Positions 7,342 through 16,048 of a stretch of 64,000 bases of DNA are shown here, one piece after another (the first letter of the stretch is position 1; each line of letters starts with the position of its first letter). The stretch covers positions 24,543 to 88,542 of the forward strand of contig CAZRKB010000001.1 of NCBI GenBank assembly GCA_964601125.1. The letters are read 5' to 3'. The translations under genes and the position numbers were made by a program. The notes below the pieces were generated by a model. It had not been told where the DNA came from, made no database searches, and saw nothing but the letters and a program-made list of their open reading frames with translations. The stretch comes from DATDVC01 sp964601125 (GTDB lineage: Bacteria > Patescibacteriota > Minisyncoccia > Phycocordibacterales > WO2-35-19).

Positions 7342-9666
7342 TTATAGTCGCTTTGCTTTTAATCGGAGTGAATTGGCTACCACCGAAACGCTTGACATTG
7401 CCATAGCAAAACCGGCAAAAATCGGCGAGAGCAGCCAGCCAAAAAGAGGGTAAAACAAGCCGCCCGCCAGTGGGATACCGACAATATTATAGACAAAAGC
7501 CCAAAAAAGATTCTGTTTGATGCCGGCCATGGTAACCCTGGAAAGTCTGATTGCCTTAATGAGCTTCGATATGTCTCCATGGAGCAAAGTGATACCAGCC
7601 GACTCGATAGCCACATCTGTACCAGTCGCCATGGCGATACCAATATCTGCTTCGGCGAGCGCTGGTGCATCATTAACACCGTCTCCAACCATAGCCACCA
7701 CTTTACCCTTTGATTGGATATCCCTTATCTTTGTAAGTTTTTCATCAGGCAACACTTCCGCCACCACTTCATCAATACCGACTTCGCTAGCGATATGGGC
7801 CGCAGCATTTTTGTCATCGCCTGTAAGCATTACCGTTTTGATCTTCATCCGATGAAGATTTTTGATCGCCTCTACTGCTTCAGGTTTTATTTTGTCACCA
7901 ACCGCAATGAGTCCCAAAACTCTGTCTTTGGTCGCCACAAAGATCGGAGTCTTACCATTTCTGGTTTCTTGCTCTACCTTTACCGAATCGAAACTGAGCC
8001 CCAAATCAATCATCAACTTACTGTTGCCGGCATAATAATCCTCTCCCCCGATCTTCCCGGTCACCCCCTTGCCTTTGATGGATTCAAAGCTTTCTGTTTG
8101 TTTAGATTCAAAATTATTATTCTTAGCATAAGAGACGATAGCATGAGCAATCGGGTGTTCAGATTTTTGCTCAAGAGACACCAAAATCTGGAGGAGCACT
8201 TCATCGCTTAAGCTAGAATAATTTTGAATTGAAGTCACTTCTGGTTTACCGAGAGTGATTGTCCCGGTTTTATCCATCACCAAAGTATCTACTTTGTGTA
8301 ATTTTTCGAGAGTAGCGGCATCTTTTACCAATATACCCTCCCTTGCTCCTTTGCCGACACCTACAATGACCGCTGTCGGAGTAGCAAGACCCAGAGCACA
8401 AGGACAAGCAATAACAAGAATGCCAACAAAAGAAACTAGCCCCATTGAAAACGCTTCTTTAAAGCCCAAATAGCTACTACCGATGGTAAGCCACAATCCA
8501 AGAGAGATGACGGCGAGCACCAGTACCACCGGCACAAAAATGGCTGATATTTTGTCCGCCAGAGCTTGGATCGGCGCCTTGCTTCCTTGGGCCTCTTCAA
8601 CCATTTTAATTATTCTGGAGAGCATTGTTTCCGAGCCCACTTTAGTCGCCCGAAAAACAAAAGAGCCAGTAGTATTGATAGTACCACCAGTCACCAGATC
8701 ACCGATTTTTTTCTCAACCGGCATCGGTTCACCACTCACCATCGACTCATCGACATACGAAACACCTTCTACCACCACCCCATCTACCGGCAATGAACCT
8801 CCGGGACGCACCACAATCAAGTCACCATGGACAACCATTTGGACTGACACCTCTTCCTCCTTACCATTTCGTCTTACTAAAGCGGTTTTGGCTTGAAGAT
8901 TTAGAAGTTTTTCAATGGCGTCGCCGGTTTTGAGTTTAGATTTTGCTTCAAGATATTTACCGAGAGTAATGAAGGCAATAACCACAATAGTCACTTCATA
9001 ATAATTTTGCTTAGTGTTAATAAGGGACGAAAGACTCATCTCAAAAGCTGAGGCGATAAAACTATACAAAAAGGCAACTAGTGTACCGATACCAATCAAC
9101 GTATCCATATTGGCCTTGCCGTAACGCAAAAAACGATAAACACCCATCAGATATGGTCGGCCAGCCACAAAAAGAGCATAGGTAGCAAAAACCGGCATCA
9201 AATGATGGAAAAAATCCATCCAAATTTGTGGTATTTCTGATGAAAATCCCAACTTAACACCAAATTCCCAAACCATTAACAAAATGCTAATGAAAGAAAT
9301 CGGAATAAGTGTCATCACCTTACTTTTGAGATCCGATATTTCAGAAAGTTTGTCTTTTTTTGATTGGTTGATACCCAAATGAGCCGCATGTTCTTCTTCG
9401 GACATACCCATTTCCCTGGCACCGCGCACAAATTCAACACCAGAAGCATCTTGGTTTTGAATAAAAGTATAACCCAAAGGTTCAATCTTTGAAGAAAGTT
9501 TGGCAATGCTTGTTTTTGAGTTATCAAAACCAAGTTTGGCGGCTTCAGTGCCATAATTCACTTCGGCAAAATTGACCCCCTCTTCTTTTTTCAATGTTTT
9601 CTCAATAATCGCAGCGCAAGAAGCGCAGTGCATCCCTTTTATTCTGTAAGTTTTTGTATTTTGCAT
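7342..9666 (-). CDS. copA: Copper-exporting P1B-type ATPase
   Basis: 774 aa. One N-terminal HMA domain (GMHCASC, residues 11-17), transmembrane helices, actuator loop with SGEP (311-314), the copper channel motif CPC (421-423), the phosphorylation motif DKTGT (465-469), the SEHP nucleotide-binding motif (502-505) and GDGVNDAPAL near 657. These define a P1B-1 Cu(I) pump that exports copper from the cytoplasm. Directly downstream of csoR (4 nt), whose operator controls the unit. Length is usual for one-HMA CopA. Confidence 0.97.
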   Translation of the reverse strand: MQNTKTYRIKGMHCASCAAIIEKTLKKEEGVNFAEVNYGTEAAKLGFDNSKTSIAKLSSKIEPLGYTFIQNQDASGVEFVRGAREMGMSEEEHAAHLGINQSKKDKLSEISDLKSKVMTLIPISFISILLMVWEFGVKLGFSSEIPQIWMDFFHHLMPVFATYALFVAGRPYLMGVYRFLRYGKANMDTLIGIGTLVAFLYSFIASAFEMSLSSLINTKQNYYEVTIVVIAFITLGKYLEAKSKLKTGDAIEKLLNLQAKTALVRRNGKEEEVSVQMVVHGDLIVVRPGGSLPVDGVVVEGVSYVDESMVSGEPMPVEKKIGDLVTGGTINTTGSFVFRATKVGSETMLSRIIKMVEEAQGSKAPIQALADKISAIFVPVVLVLAVISLGLWLTIGSSYLGFKEAFSMGLVSFVGILVIACPCALGLATPTAVIVGVGKGAREGILVKDAATLEKLHKVDTLVMDKTGTITLGKPEVTSIQNYSSLSDEVLLQILVSLEQKSEHPIAHAIVSYAKNNNFESKQTESFESIKGKGVTGKIGGEDYYAGNSKLMIDLGLSFDSVKVEQETRNGKTPIFVATKDRVLGLIAVGDKIKPEAVEAIKNLHRMKIKTVMLTGDDKNAAAHIASEVGIDEVVAEVLPDEKLTKIRDIQSKGKVVAMVGDGVNDAPALAEADIGIAMATGTDVAIESAGITLLHGDISKLIKAIRLSRVTMAGIKQNLFWAFVYNIVGIPLAGGLFYPLFGWLLSPIFAGFAMAMSSVSVVANSLRLKAKRL

Positions 9667-9670
9667 ATTA

Positions 9671-9937
9671 TTAACTTATCTTCTTAAGTCTATAAACATT
9701 TAGGATTTCTTTGGTTGCCTTACTGGCCTCCCCTTTTTTGATTTGAGGCACCAAGCAAGAGCTGAGATGATTTTCCATTATTGCATCTTCAATACTAGAC
9801 AGAGCGCGCTTCACTGCAGAAGTCTGGGTAATGATGTCGATACAATAAACCCCCTTTTCAACCATTTCTTGTAAACCTCTAACTTGCCCCTCAATAATTT
9901 TGAGCCGGCGATTGATCCTTGATTTTGGTGTTGTCAT
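9671..9937 (-). CDS. csoR: CsoR-family copper-sensing repressor
   Basis: 88 aa from the ATG at 9937 (an ATG at 9946 would add 3 residues). The sequence starts MTTPKSRINRRLKIIEGQVRG, the CsoR/FrmR (DUF156) fold, with Cys in KGVYCIDII and the His/Cys pair in ENHLSSCLVP that make the Cys-His-Cys copper site. It is a DNA-binding repressor released by Cu(I). First gene of csoR-copA-HMA/TauE-cupredoxin. The operator overlaps its own promoter, so it is autoregulated. Confidence 0.93.
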   Translation of the reverse strand: MTTPKSRINRRLKIIEGQVRGLQEMVEKGVYCIDIITQTSAVKRALSSIEDAIMENHLSSCLVPQIKKGEASKATKEILNVYRLKKIS

Positions 9938-9946
9938 AGCAACCAT

Positions 9947-9975
9947 CTTATACCCCCTGGGGGTATTTGTAAAGT
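9947..9975 (-). promoter_or_regulatory. csoR-copA promoter with CsoR operator
   Basis: A perfect palindrome TACCCCC-T-GGGGGTA (9951-9965, extended by A/T at 9950-9966) matches the known CsoR operator type (TACCC...GGGTA). On the minus strand it overlaps a -10-like TATAAG (9952-9947), with a weak TTTACA upstream, so repressor binding would block polymerase. The ATG at 9937 is 9 nt from the -10 box, so the mRNA would have almost no leader. Confidence 0.85.
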
Positions 9976-10117
9976 GAGTCTGTGGATAGGATAAATTTTG
10001 TATAAAATAGAAGGAGTGAGCGGGGCAAAATGTTCTTGGAGAAAACCCTAAGCAACTAAACAAAGATGGAGTTTAAAGGCTCCGAGTGTTTTCGGAAAAA
10101 ACATTATTCTGTTGCGT

Positions 10118-10558
10118 TCACCGATGCATCGGACGCAGATGCGCGGCGACACCAATAGCCGTGGCGATAATGACTAAATTTTTGATTATGTATTGACCTT
10201 CAAGAGTGGGGACCAGAGTTTGGTTCCAGGTTTCTCCTGGCAAGAAAAACAGCGGGCCGGCGGTAGTCACCATGTGTAAAAGAAGCATGGGTATCACCCC
10301 CCTTTCTGCCCCGGGTATTAAAAACAGTATTCCTATCAAGCATTCAAACAAACCGAAAATAATAAAAAAAGTCTGGAACTCCATTATCGGCATAGTCTCA
10401 TTGAAAAGATTTTGTACCACCTGACTTGCCGGCGACATACCTATCATCTTCAAAATCCCAAACCAAAAGAAAACTACAAAAAGGGCCAGCCGCGAAACCG
10501 GCATCGAGATGCGTTTAAAAAAATTTATGATTTTAATATCAATAGTTCGGAGTGACAT
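10118..10558 (-). CDS. DoxX/DUF417-like integral membrane protein
   Basis: 146 aa from the ATG at 10558, which lies 6 nt after a TATAAT box. Four hydrophobic helices (about residues 18-40, 60-85, 92-112, 120-138) and the motif FVVFFWFGILKMIG near the N-terminus match DoxX/YkgB-type small membrane proteins. They are often found with redox or metal-stress genes; here the gene is upstream of the copper cluster but has its own promoter. Confidence 0.7.
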   Translation of the reverse strand: MSLRTIDIKIINFFKRISMPVSRLALFVVFFWFGILKMIGMSPASQVVQNLFNETMPIMEFQTFFIIFGLFECLIGILFLIPGAERGVIPMLLLHMVTTAGPLFFLPGETWNQTLVPTLEGQYIIKNLVIIATAIGVAAHLRPMHR

Positions 10559-10621
10559 GCGAAAATTATAATATAAAAAATCAGCTCGGCACACCCATTA
10601 CTTGGGTATACAAATTAAAAA

Positions 10622-11131
10622 CTACTTTAATTTTTCTAAAACACTCGATTCGTCCAGATCTTGACGGTTAAATTTTGTACCTTGAAATTTCATTTTTTCA
10701 ATCAAAAACTCGGGGCTGTGCCATTCAAGCACGCTTTCACACTCAACATCGTTTTTACTTCTCTTCCCCAAATCCTGACTTTTTAATTTGCAGAGAAAAT
10801 AAAGAGTGGTTTTTTCAATTTCAACTTCACTTCCCTTGTGTTTAAAACGACTTTGGATGGAACCCAGATAATCAACAATTTCCGCTTCAGCTCCAAACTC
10901 TTCCAAAAGTCCCCGATGTACCGTTTGCTCCAAAGTCTCCCCCATTTCAACGGTCTCCCGCATCAAAATATAAAAATCATCCAATCCTTGGTCTTTCCAA
11001 TACCCAGCAAACTCTGATCCATTTTTCGAATCAAAATGATGCGCACAAACTTCATCATTTCCATTCACCAAAACCGCCCCCACTGACACATGTCTCGGGT
11101 GTTCATTGTTGCCCTGAAAATAGTTTTTCAT
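10622..11131 (-). CDS. NUDIX hydrolase, divergent box
   Basis: 169 aa with a NUDIX fold: VSVGAVLVNG strand and a box GETLEQTVHRGLLEEFGA. The catalytic EEFG is intact, but the first Gly of the box is Glu and the usual RE is RG, so the box is degenerate. NUDIX enzymes cleave nucleoside diphosphates linked to other moieties; the substrate here is unknown. Neighbours (DoxX, hicBA) do not help. Confidence 0.8.
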   Translation of the reverse strand: MKNYFQGNNEHPRHVSVGAVLVNGNDEVCAHHFDSKNGSEFAGYWKDQGLDDFYILMRETVEMGETLEQTVHRGLLEEFGAEAEIVDYLGSIQSRFKHKGSEVEIEKTTLYFLCKLKSQDLGKRSKNDVECESVLEWHSPEFLIEKMKFQGTKFNRQDLDESSVLEKLK

Positions 11132-11207
11132 AGAGGGATTATAGCAAATTTAGAGTTAGAAAAGCTCGGCTATATGATTTTAGGAAATATGCTATAATAT
11201 AGGTGTA

Positions 11208-11444
11208 ATGAAAAATATAATTCAATTTCTAATAACCGAGGAAGACGGAGTTTATACCGCAGAAGCTATGAATGCGGGCATAGTTACTGATGGCAAAACT
11301 TTCGAGGAGCTTAAGAAAAATATCGTAGAAGCGGTAGAACTCTATTTCGAAGGAGAAGATTTGGCTTCTCTCGGGTTTAGCCGCACCCCTTCTATCCTTA
11401 CCAACTTTGAACTCTCTCTGAATTCAAATGGGGTCAAAGCTTAA
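11208..11444 (+). CDS. hicB: HicB-family antitoxin
   Basis: 78 aa. It has the HicB partial RNase H-like fold: FLITEEDGVYTAEAMN, GIVTDGKTFEELKKNIVEAVELYF. It lacks an obvious C-terminal DNA-binding domain. It overlaps the downstream hicA by 17 nt, the usual tight coupling. An extended -10 (TGC-TATAAT, 11193-11198) stands 9 nt before the ATG. It should neutralise the HicA RNase. Confidence 0.9.
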   Translation: MKNIIQFLITEEDGVYTAEAMNAGIVTDGKTFEELKKNIVEAVELYFEGEDLASLGFSRTPSILTNFELSLNSNGVKA

Positions 11445-11670
11445 AGTCCTGTCCAGCAAAGATGTTTTGAAAATTTTATCTGGTTTTGGTTTTTCTATAC
11501 ATAGTCAAAGAGGAAGTCACATAAAACTTAAAAGATTTATGCCAATAGGCGAAGAAACCCTTTTGGTTCCTGAGCGCAATCCGATCCCAAGAGGCACATT
11601 AAAAGCAATTTTCAACCAAGCCTCTGAATACATCTCTAAATCCGAGTTGCAGAAACATTTTTATAATTAA
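11428..11670 (+). CDS. hicA: HicA-family mRNA interferase toxin
   Basis: 80 aa. The dsRBD-like HicA fold is clear: VLKILSGFGFSIHSQRGSHIKLKR with the catalytic His of GSHIKL, then a VPERNPIPRGTLKAIFNQA helix. HicA cleaves mRNA independent of the ribosome. Second gene of a hicBA operon (antitoxin first). A second, unrelated-looking hicBA pair is at 46971-47419 on the other strand. Confidence 0.9.
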   Translation: MGSKLKVLSSKDVLKILSGFGFSIHSQRGSHIKLKRFMPIGEETLLVPERNPIPRGTLKAIFNQASEYISKSELQKHFYN

Positions 11671-11676
11671 TTCGTG

Positions 11677-11748
11677 GGTGACTATCCGGATTCGAACCGG
11701 AGATAAAGGCTCCACAAACCTCTGTGTTACCACTACACCATAGTCACC
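11677..11748 (-). tRNA. tRNA-His (GTG)
   Basis: The minus strand folds into a cloverleaf with anticodon GTG in loop TTGTGGA. An extra 5' G opposite C73 gives the 8-bp acceptor that marks tRNA-His. T arm CCGGTTCGAATCCGG. The 3' CCA is not encoded. Confidence 0.92.
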
Positions 11749-11789
11749 AATAATCAAAATAATTGCACAAAAATGGAGATTTTTCCAGA

Positions 11790-12434
11790 CTACCGATAAT
11801 CAGGCGCTTCTTCTTTGATACCAGAGAGATAGTTGGAATACCGAGCAAGAGCATAGAGAGCACTCGAGAGACGATTGAGGAAAGCTCTTGTGTGCGAGCT
11901 TATATGCTTTGGTTTATTTTCTAATTTTGACTGAGAAGGAAAATCTTTTTCAAAAAGAGTGCGGTTCATCTCTTCTTCTGCTACTTGAGTTACTCGTCTT
12001 TCGGCTCTGCGGGCAATAGTCCGAGCTATGTCAAATATTGCACCTAGGCCAGCCCCTCCCATCTGATCCTTACCCAAATCTTCCGGTCCACCAGAAATAA
12101 AGAAGGATTTTATCGGCGGCATCTTTTTTTCGATACCATTTATAATTTCCTCAAGCTCTTTTACTTTTGCCTCTGGGATGGTTTTGTCCGCCCCAGCGAG
12201 CTCAGCCTGGATTATAAAAAGATTTTTCTGAATATTGTGCACTATTTGCGACAAATCTCTGCCTTCAAACTTAAAGCTCAAATAAGCTGACTGGACCTTG
12301 CAAAGACCCAGGAACGAATTTATCTCATCAAGACTACCGAGAGCTTCAGCAATAGCCGAACTTTTTGAAATCCTCTGATTTGAGTCCAGAGTTTTAGTGG
12401 TCCCATCATCTCCTTTTCCTGTAAATAATGCCAT
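11790..12434 (-). CDS. Corrinoid adenosyltransferase, PduO type
   Basis: 214 aa from the ATG at 12434. N-terminal TGKGDDGTTKT (residues 4-14) is the ATP-binding motif, and the helix RTIARRAERRVTQVA is the conserved PduO-type signature of ATP:cob(I)alamin adenosyltransferases. The enzyme makes coenzyme B12 from cob(I)alamin. The ATG lies 7 nt after the tRNA-Leu 3' end, so it is read as part of the rplS-tRNA transcript. Why a CPR-type genome keeps it is unclear; no B12-dependent enzyme is in this window. Confidence 0.9.
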   Translation of the reverse strand: MALFTGKGDDGTTKTLDSNQRISKSSAIAEALGSLDEINSFLGLCKVQSAYLSFKFEGRDLSQIVHNIQKNLFIIQAELAGADKTIPEAKVKELEEIINGIEKKMPPIKSFFISGGPEDLGKDQMGGAGLGAIFDIARTIARRAERRVTQVAEEEMNRTLFEKDFPSQSKLENKPKHISSHTRAFLNRLSSALYALARYSNYLSGIKEEAPDYR

Positions 12435-12440
12435 GTCTTT

Positions 12441-12525
12441 TGGTGCGCAGAGGGAGACTTGAACTCCCACGCCTTACGGCACACGCACCTCAAGCGTGCT
12501 TGTCTACCAATTCCAACACCTGCGC
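12441..12525 (-). tRNA. tRNA-Leu (GAG)
   Basis: Class II tRNA with a long variable arm; anticodon loop TTGAGGT gives GAG. Acceptor GCGCAGG pairs with TCTGCGC, and the 3' CCA is encoded (12441-12443), unlike the other tRNAs here. Confidence 0.93.
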
Positions 12526-12550
12526 TTATGGCGCGCATTATAGTGTAGAT

Positions 12551-13024
12551 TTACTCTTTTTTCAATTCAGCCTTTTGTTCTGTGTTTTCGAGAGAAGTTT
12601 CTTCTTCCCCCCTCTCCTCTTGCAAGGAGAGGGGTTGGGGGTGAGGTAGTTCCTCTGGCACCTCTCTTACATTTCTCATCGCTCTCTTGATTTCTTTGGC
12701 TGCCTTTTTCCTTATGTGGTATAGCTTAGCCCTGCGAACTTTTGAGCGCTTTACTACTTCTATTTTTTCTATGCTTGGAGAATATATAGGGAAAATCCTC
12801 TCCACCCCCACACCAGAAGTAACCTTTCTTAATGTAAATGTTCCACCTGCTTCCCTGCCATGCTTTACAGCCAAACAAAGACCCTCGAAGGCCTGCAATC
12901 TGGTTTTTGGTTTGCCGGTCTTTTTATCCTTTTCGATAATTTTTTGGGTAACCTTAACAGTATCCCCGGATCTTATATCCAAATTTTTCCTTTCTTCTAT
13001 TTTTACTGGTGAAATGATTTTCAT
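12551..13024 (-). CDS. rplS: Large ribosomal subunit protein bL19
   Basis: 157 aa from the ATG at 13024. The core (residues 1 to about 118) has the L19 signatures RSGDTVKVTQKI and FEGLCLAVKHG...GVGVERIFPIYSPSIEKIEV. Normal L19 ends soon after KLYHIRKKAAKEIK; here a 35-40 residue acidic tail follows, of which PHPQPLSLQEERGEEE is translated from a family-A palindromic repeat. Start is 2 nt from the rplB stop, so L19 is the last gene of this ribosomal operon, an unusual place for it. Confidence 0.95.
   Translation of the reverse strand: MKIISPVKIEERKNLDIRSGDTVKVTQKIIEKDKKTGKPKTRLQAFEGLCLAVKHGREAGGTFTLRKVTSGVGVERIFPIYSPSIEKIEVVKRSKVRRAKLYHIRKKAAKEIKRAMRNVREVPEELPHPQPLSLQEERGEEETSLENTEQKAELKKE
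12606..12641. repeat. Palindromic repeat family A, in frame within rplS
   Basis: CCCCCTCTCCT-CTTGCA-AGGAGAGGGG followed by TTGGGGGTGAGG. It encodes part of the non-conserved C-terminal tail of L19. Same family as the folD and rsmA insertions. Confidence 0.85.
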
Positions 13025-13025
13025 A

Positions 13026-13871
13026 TTATTTCTTAGCAACTCTCCTTCTGCTTACAATATATTTATCAGAATACTTCTTTGATCGACGTGTTTTCTGACC
13101 TTTACCTGTTGGTCTACCCCAAAGAGAAACCGCCCTCTTTCTGCCTCTACCTTGACGGCCTTCGCCTCCACCATGTGGATGATCAACTGGGTTCATAGCT
13201 GTACCCCTAACAGTAGGGCGTATACCCTTCCATCGCGATCTACCGGCCTTTCCATAATTTTCAAGTCTTTTTTCTTCATTTGACACCTCACCTATGCTTG
13301 CAAAACAGCCCTCTCGCACTTTTCTTACTTCAGTTGACGGCATCTTCAAGTCAACATAGCCAGCATCCTTTGCGACAACTTGCACGAAGTTGCCAGCAGA
13401 CCTGGCGATCTTGGCACCCTGATAAGGCTTGAGTTCTACATTGTAAACAAATGTCCCTACAGGTATCAATTTCAAAGGAAGCCTGTTTCCTTGCTTTATT
13501 TCAGCGTTTTCTCCAGTCACAAACTCTTCTCCAGGCTTTACACCCTTTGGTAATAAAACGTATTTCTTCTCACCATCTCTATAGACAGCGAGACCAATAA
13601 AGCCAGTACGGTTTGGATCATATTCAACCGAAACTATTTTGTATGGTATACCGATTTTTTTGTAATTAAAATCAACTTCCCTCCAAAGACGTTTGTGTCC
13701 GCCCCCTTTGTGTCGCACACTGATCCTGCCCGATCCGCTTCTACCTACAGCCCTCTTCCTTCCGTGCAAGAGAGACTTTAGAGGCTGATTTCCGGTAAGC
13801 ACACCCTTATAAAGCACCACGCTCGTGTGCCTCCTTGATTTGGTTGTTGGTTTGTAAGTTTTGATTGCCAT
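13026..13871 (-). CDS. rplB: Large ribosomal subunit protein uL2
   Basis: 281 aa, full length. Signatures: HKGGGHKRLWREVDF, the RNA-binding core and the C-terminal MNPVDHPHGGGEGRQGRGR, which contains the conserved His near the peptidyl-transferase centre. Third-last gene order rplC-rplD-rplW-rplB is the S10-operon order, but rpsS does not follow. Confidence 0.98.
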   Translation of the reverse strand: MAIKTYKPTTKSRRHTSVVLYKGVLTGNQPLKSLLHGRKRAVGRSGSGRISVRHKGGGHKRLWREVDFNYKKIGIPYKIVSVEYDPNRTGFIGLAVYRDGEKKYVLLPKGVKPGEEFVTGENAEIKQGNRLPLKLIPVGTFVYNVELKPYQGAKIARSAGNFVQVVAKDAGYVDLKMPSTEVRKVREGCFASIGEVSNEEKRLENYGKAGRSRWKGIRPTVRGTAMNPVDHPHGGGEGRQGRGRKRAVSLWGRPTGKGQKTRRSKKYSDKYIVSRRRVAKK

Positions 13872-13903
13872 TTTGGTAAATTTAAAGATTGAAATCTAAA
13901 ACA

Positions 13904-14194
13904 TTATTCGATCTTATCTCCACTTTTAAGATAAACATACGCCTTTTTTACCCCTGGTTTTACACCTTTTTTCCCCCTAACAAAGACTGACTTGCTTGGG
14001 TTTTTAACTATATTTACTTTAATCGGAGTAACTTTATAAAAGGCTTCTATAGCGTTTACAACATCACCCTTTTTAGCATTAGAAGCTATTTCAAAAGTGT
14101 GCACGTTGCCACCGACGGCCACGTGGTTAGCCTTCTCTGTTATCCTTGGTCTTAGCAAGGTTCCTGCGTATTTTGCTTTGTTATCTGTAGCCAT
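13904..14194 (-). CDS. rplW: Large ribosomal subunit protein uL23
   Basis: 96 aa: LLRPRITEKANHVA at the N-terminus and VNIVKNPSKSVFVRGKKGVKPGVKKAYVYLK towards the end are typical L23. It surrounds the peptide exit tunnel and docks trigger factor and SRP. In S10-operon order between rplD and rplB. Confidence 0.96.
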   Translation of the reverse strand: MATDNKAKYAGTLLRPRITEKANHVAVGGNVHTFEIASNAKKGDVVNAIEAFYKVTPIKVNIVKNPSKSVFVRGKKGVKPGVKKAYVYLKSGDKIE

Positions 14195-14203
14195 TTTTAA
14201 AAA

Positions 14204-14875
14204 TTATTTCTTAGTCTTAGCTGACAAAATCGCTAAAGATTTTTCTGGATCAGTTACCACAAGATACTTGTATTTTAAAACATCAACAGCATTCAAATCT
14301 TTCATTTGGCCAACTTCCAGATTCCCAAAATTATTAAAGCTCTTTTTTGTATTTTCATTTTTTTCCGCAAGGGCTATAAAAGCTGCATTATTTTTCTTTG
14401 CTATGTATTCAAATTCTTTTACTTTAGAAAGGGCACTAATTACACTTTTTGCTTCTTTGGTTTTTGGAGCTTTAAAACTCAAGTTTTCAACAAAAATCAT
14501 TTCTCCATCTTTAAATTTTTTAGAAAGAAGAGCAAAAAGAGCCTTGGTTTTCATTTTTTTGTTTATCTTCCTGGAATAATCTTTTTCATTTCTTGGCCCA
14601 TGCGCAACACCACCACCAACCCATATAGGGCTTCTTCTGGAACCATGTCTTGCTCGACCGGTACCTTTTTGCCTCCAGGGCTTTTTGCCGGTACCAGAAA
14701 CTTCTCCGCGATTTTTAGTGTGAGCGATTGGAGTCCTCTCATTGCCCAACATCGAAACATATACTTGGTGCACCAACCTTTCCACGCTTTCATTCCAAGG
14801 CAAACCAAACACGCCCTCCGGTAGTTTTACCTTTCCAGCCTCTTTTCCTGCTTGGTTGTAAACTTTTGTTTCCAT
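14204..14875 (-). CDS. rplD: Large ribosomal subunit protein uL4
   Basis: 223 aa. The extended loop GTGKKPWRQKGTGRARHGSRRSPIWVGGGVAHGP that reaches into the exit tunnel is clear at about residues 60-95. In other bacteria L4 represses its own operon; whether that happens here cannot be seen. Located between rplC and rplW. Confidence 0.97.
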   Translation of the reverse strand: METKVYNQAGKEAGKVKLPEGVFGLPWNESVERLVHQVYVSMLGNERTPIAHTKNRGEVSGTGKKPWRQKGTGRARHGSRRSPIWVGGGVAHGPRNEKDYSRKINKKMKTKALFALLSKKFKDGEMIFVENLSFKAPKTKEAKSVISALSKVKEFEYIAKKNNAAFIALAEKNENTKKSFNNFGNLEVGQMKDLNAVDVLKYKYLVVTDPEKSLAILSAKTKK

Positions 14876-14880
14876 GATTA

Positions 14881-15498
14881 TTATCCCTTAATTTCAACTA
14901 GCGTTCCCCTTCGTCCCGGCACTGCCCCAGAAACCACCATAGTATTAGAAGTTGGGTCAATGTGTAAAATCTTAACCTTCTTTAAAGTTACCCTGTCGCT
15001 ACCCATTCTGCCGGCCATCCTCATTCCTTTTGCAACCCTGCCTCCAGCACGTCCTCCGCTACCACCGATAGACCCCGGCTCTCTTTCAGAATGTTTTTGT
15101 CCGTGACTTCTGGGCCCTCCATGGAAGCCATGCCTCTTTACTACGCCCTGGAAACCTTTGCCCTTTGAAACAGCCGAGAGCGATACTTTTTGGCCCGCTT
15201 CAAAAACCTCTAAACCAATTTTTGCTCCTTTTTCAAAAGAAGCCGAATCATCTACTCTAAACTCTTTTATTATAGCTGGAGCCTCAATGCCCTTTAAATG
15301 ACCCTTTAAAGGTTTTGACACGTTTTTTTCTTTACGATATCCGCTACCAACCTGGACCGCGTTGTAGCCGTCTTTTTCTTTAGTTTTTACCTGAGTAACA
15401 ACAACCGACTCTGCACTCAGAATAGTTGCAGGCCTGACCTTACCCTCCTCATCAAAGATTTGGGTCATATTCATTTTTTTAGCTAAAACAAATTTCAT
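14881..15498 (-). CDS. rplC: Large ribosomal subunit protein uL3
   Basis: 205 aa from the ATG at 15498 (MKFVLAKKMNMTQIFDEEGK); a further upstream frame exists but lacks family similarity. The conserved GVVKRHGFHGGPRSHGQKHSEREPGSIGG stretch (about 110-138) is present, including the Gln that is methylated in many species. First gene of its operon: a terminator and a promoter separate it from rpsJ. Confidence 0.96.
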   Translation of the reverse strand: MKFVLAKKMNMTQIFDEEGKVRPATILSAESVVVTQVKTKEKDGYNAVQVGSGYRKEKNVSKPLKGHLKGIEAPAIIKEFRVDDSASFEKGAKIGLEVFEAGQKVSLSAVSKGKGFQGVVKRHGFHGGPRSHGQKHSEREPGSIGGSGGRAGGRVAKGMRMAGRMGSDRVTLKKVKILHIDPTSNTMVVSGAVPGRRGTLVEIKG

Positions 15499-15543
15499 GG
15501 AAATAGACCGGTTAAAAGAAAAACACCTTTTTCGGCTCAAATA

Positions 15544-15572
15544 AAGCTAACAGATATCGTCTAAAAACGCAA
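15544..15572 (-). promoter_or_regulatory. Putative promoter of the rplC operon
   Basis: Minus-strand TTGCGT, 17-nt spacer, TAGCTT with a TG just upstream of the -10, placed between the rpsJ terminator and rplC. Its position explains how rplC-rplS are expressed after the upstream terminator. Confidence 0.55.
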
Positions 15573-15583
15573 GGGTTTTGACA

Positions 15584-15620
15584 TAAACAAAACTGCCCCT
15601 TTATGGGGCGGTTTTGTTTA
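15584..15620 (-). terminator. Strong terminator between rpsJ and rplC
   Basis: Near-perfect 16-bp stem (TAAACAAAACTGCCCC against GGGGCGGTTTTGTTTA, one T-G pair) with a 5-nt loop. It overlaps the rpsJ stop codon, so it should end the tuf-rpsJ transcript before rplC. Confidence 0.85.
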
Positions 15621-15977
15621 CATTATCTTGACATCCACATTTACTCCAGATGGCAATGATAAGTTAGTCAGAGCGTCCATTATTTTAGGAGAAGGGTTAA
15701 CGATATCTATAACTCTTCTGTGAACCCTCATTTCAAACTGTTCACGAGCGTTTTTATAGACAAAAGGCGCCCGATTAACCGTATATTTCTTGATTTCGGT
15801 AGGAAGAGGTATTGGACCAACTATTTTAGCGTCATAACGAATAGCGGTATCAATGATTTGTTTTACCGAAACATCAAGAATCTTATACTCATAGGCCATG
15901 ACTCGGATTCTCAATTTCGAAATAGCCTCATCTTTTTGAGATTTTGATTTTTTTTCTTTTTTTAATGTGCTCTCCAT
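15618..15977 (-). CDS. rpsJ: Small ribosomal subunit protein uS10
   Basis: 119 aa. Core from KLRIRVMAYEYKILDVSVKQI on, with GPIPLPTEIKKYTVNRAPFVYKNAREQFEMRVHRRVIDI, is canonical S10 (also NusE). About 20 lysine-rich residues precede the usual start. Downstream of tuf on the same strand, upstream of the terminator that isolates it from rplC. Confidence 0.97.
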   Translation of the reverse strand: MESTLKKEKKSKSQKDEAISKLRIRVMAYEYKILDVSVKQIIDTAIRYDAKIVGPIPLPTEIKKYTVNRAPFVYKNAREQFEMRVHRRVIDIVNPSPKIMDALTNLSLPSGVNVDVKIM

Positions 15978-16048
15978 TGTTGAATTGAATGATTTAAAGA
16001 TTGAATGATTAATTTTTCAATATTTCAATTTTCAATCTTTTAATATTC

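Noticed and set aside
7377..9554. Several 70-165 codon ORFs on both strands within copA
   Set aside because: All overlap the complete CopA frame and have no motifs.
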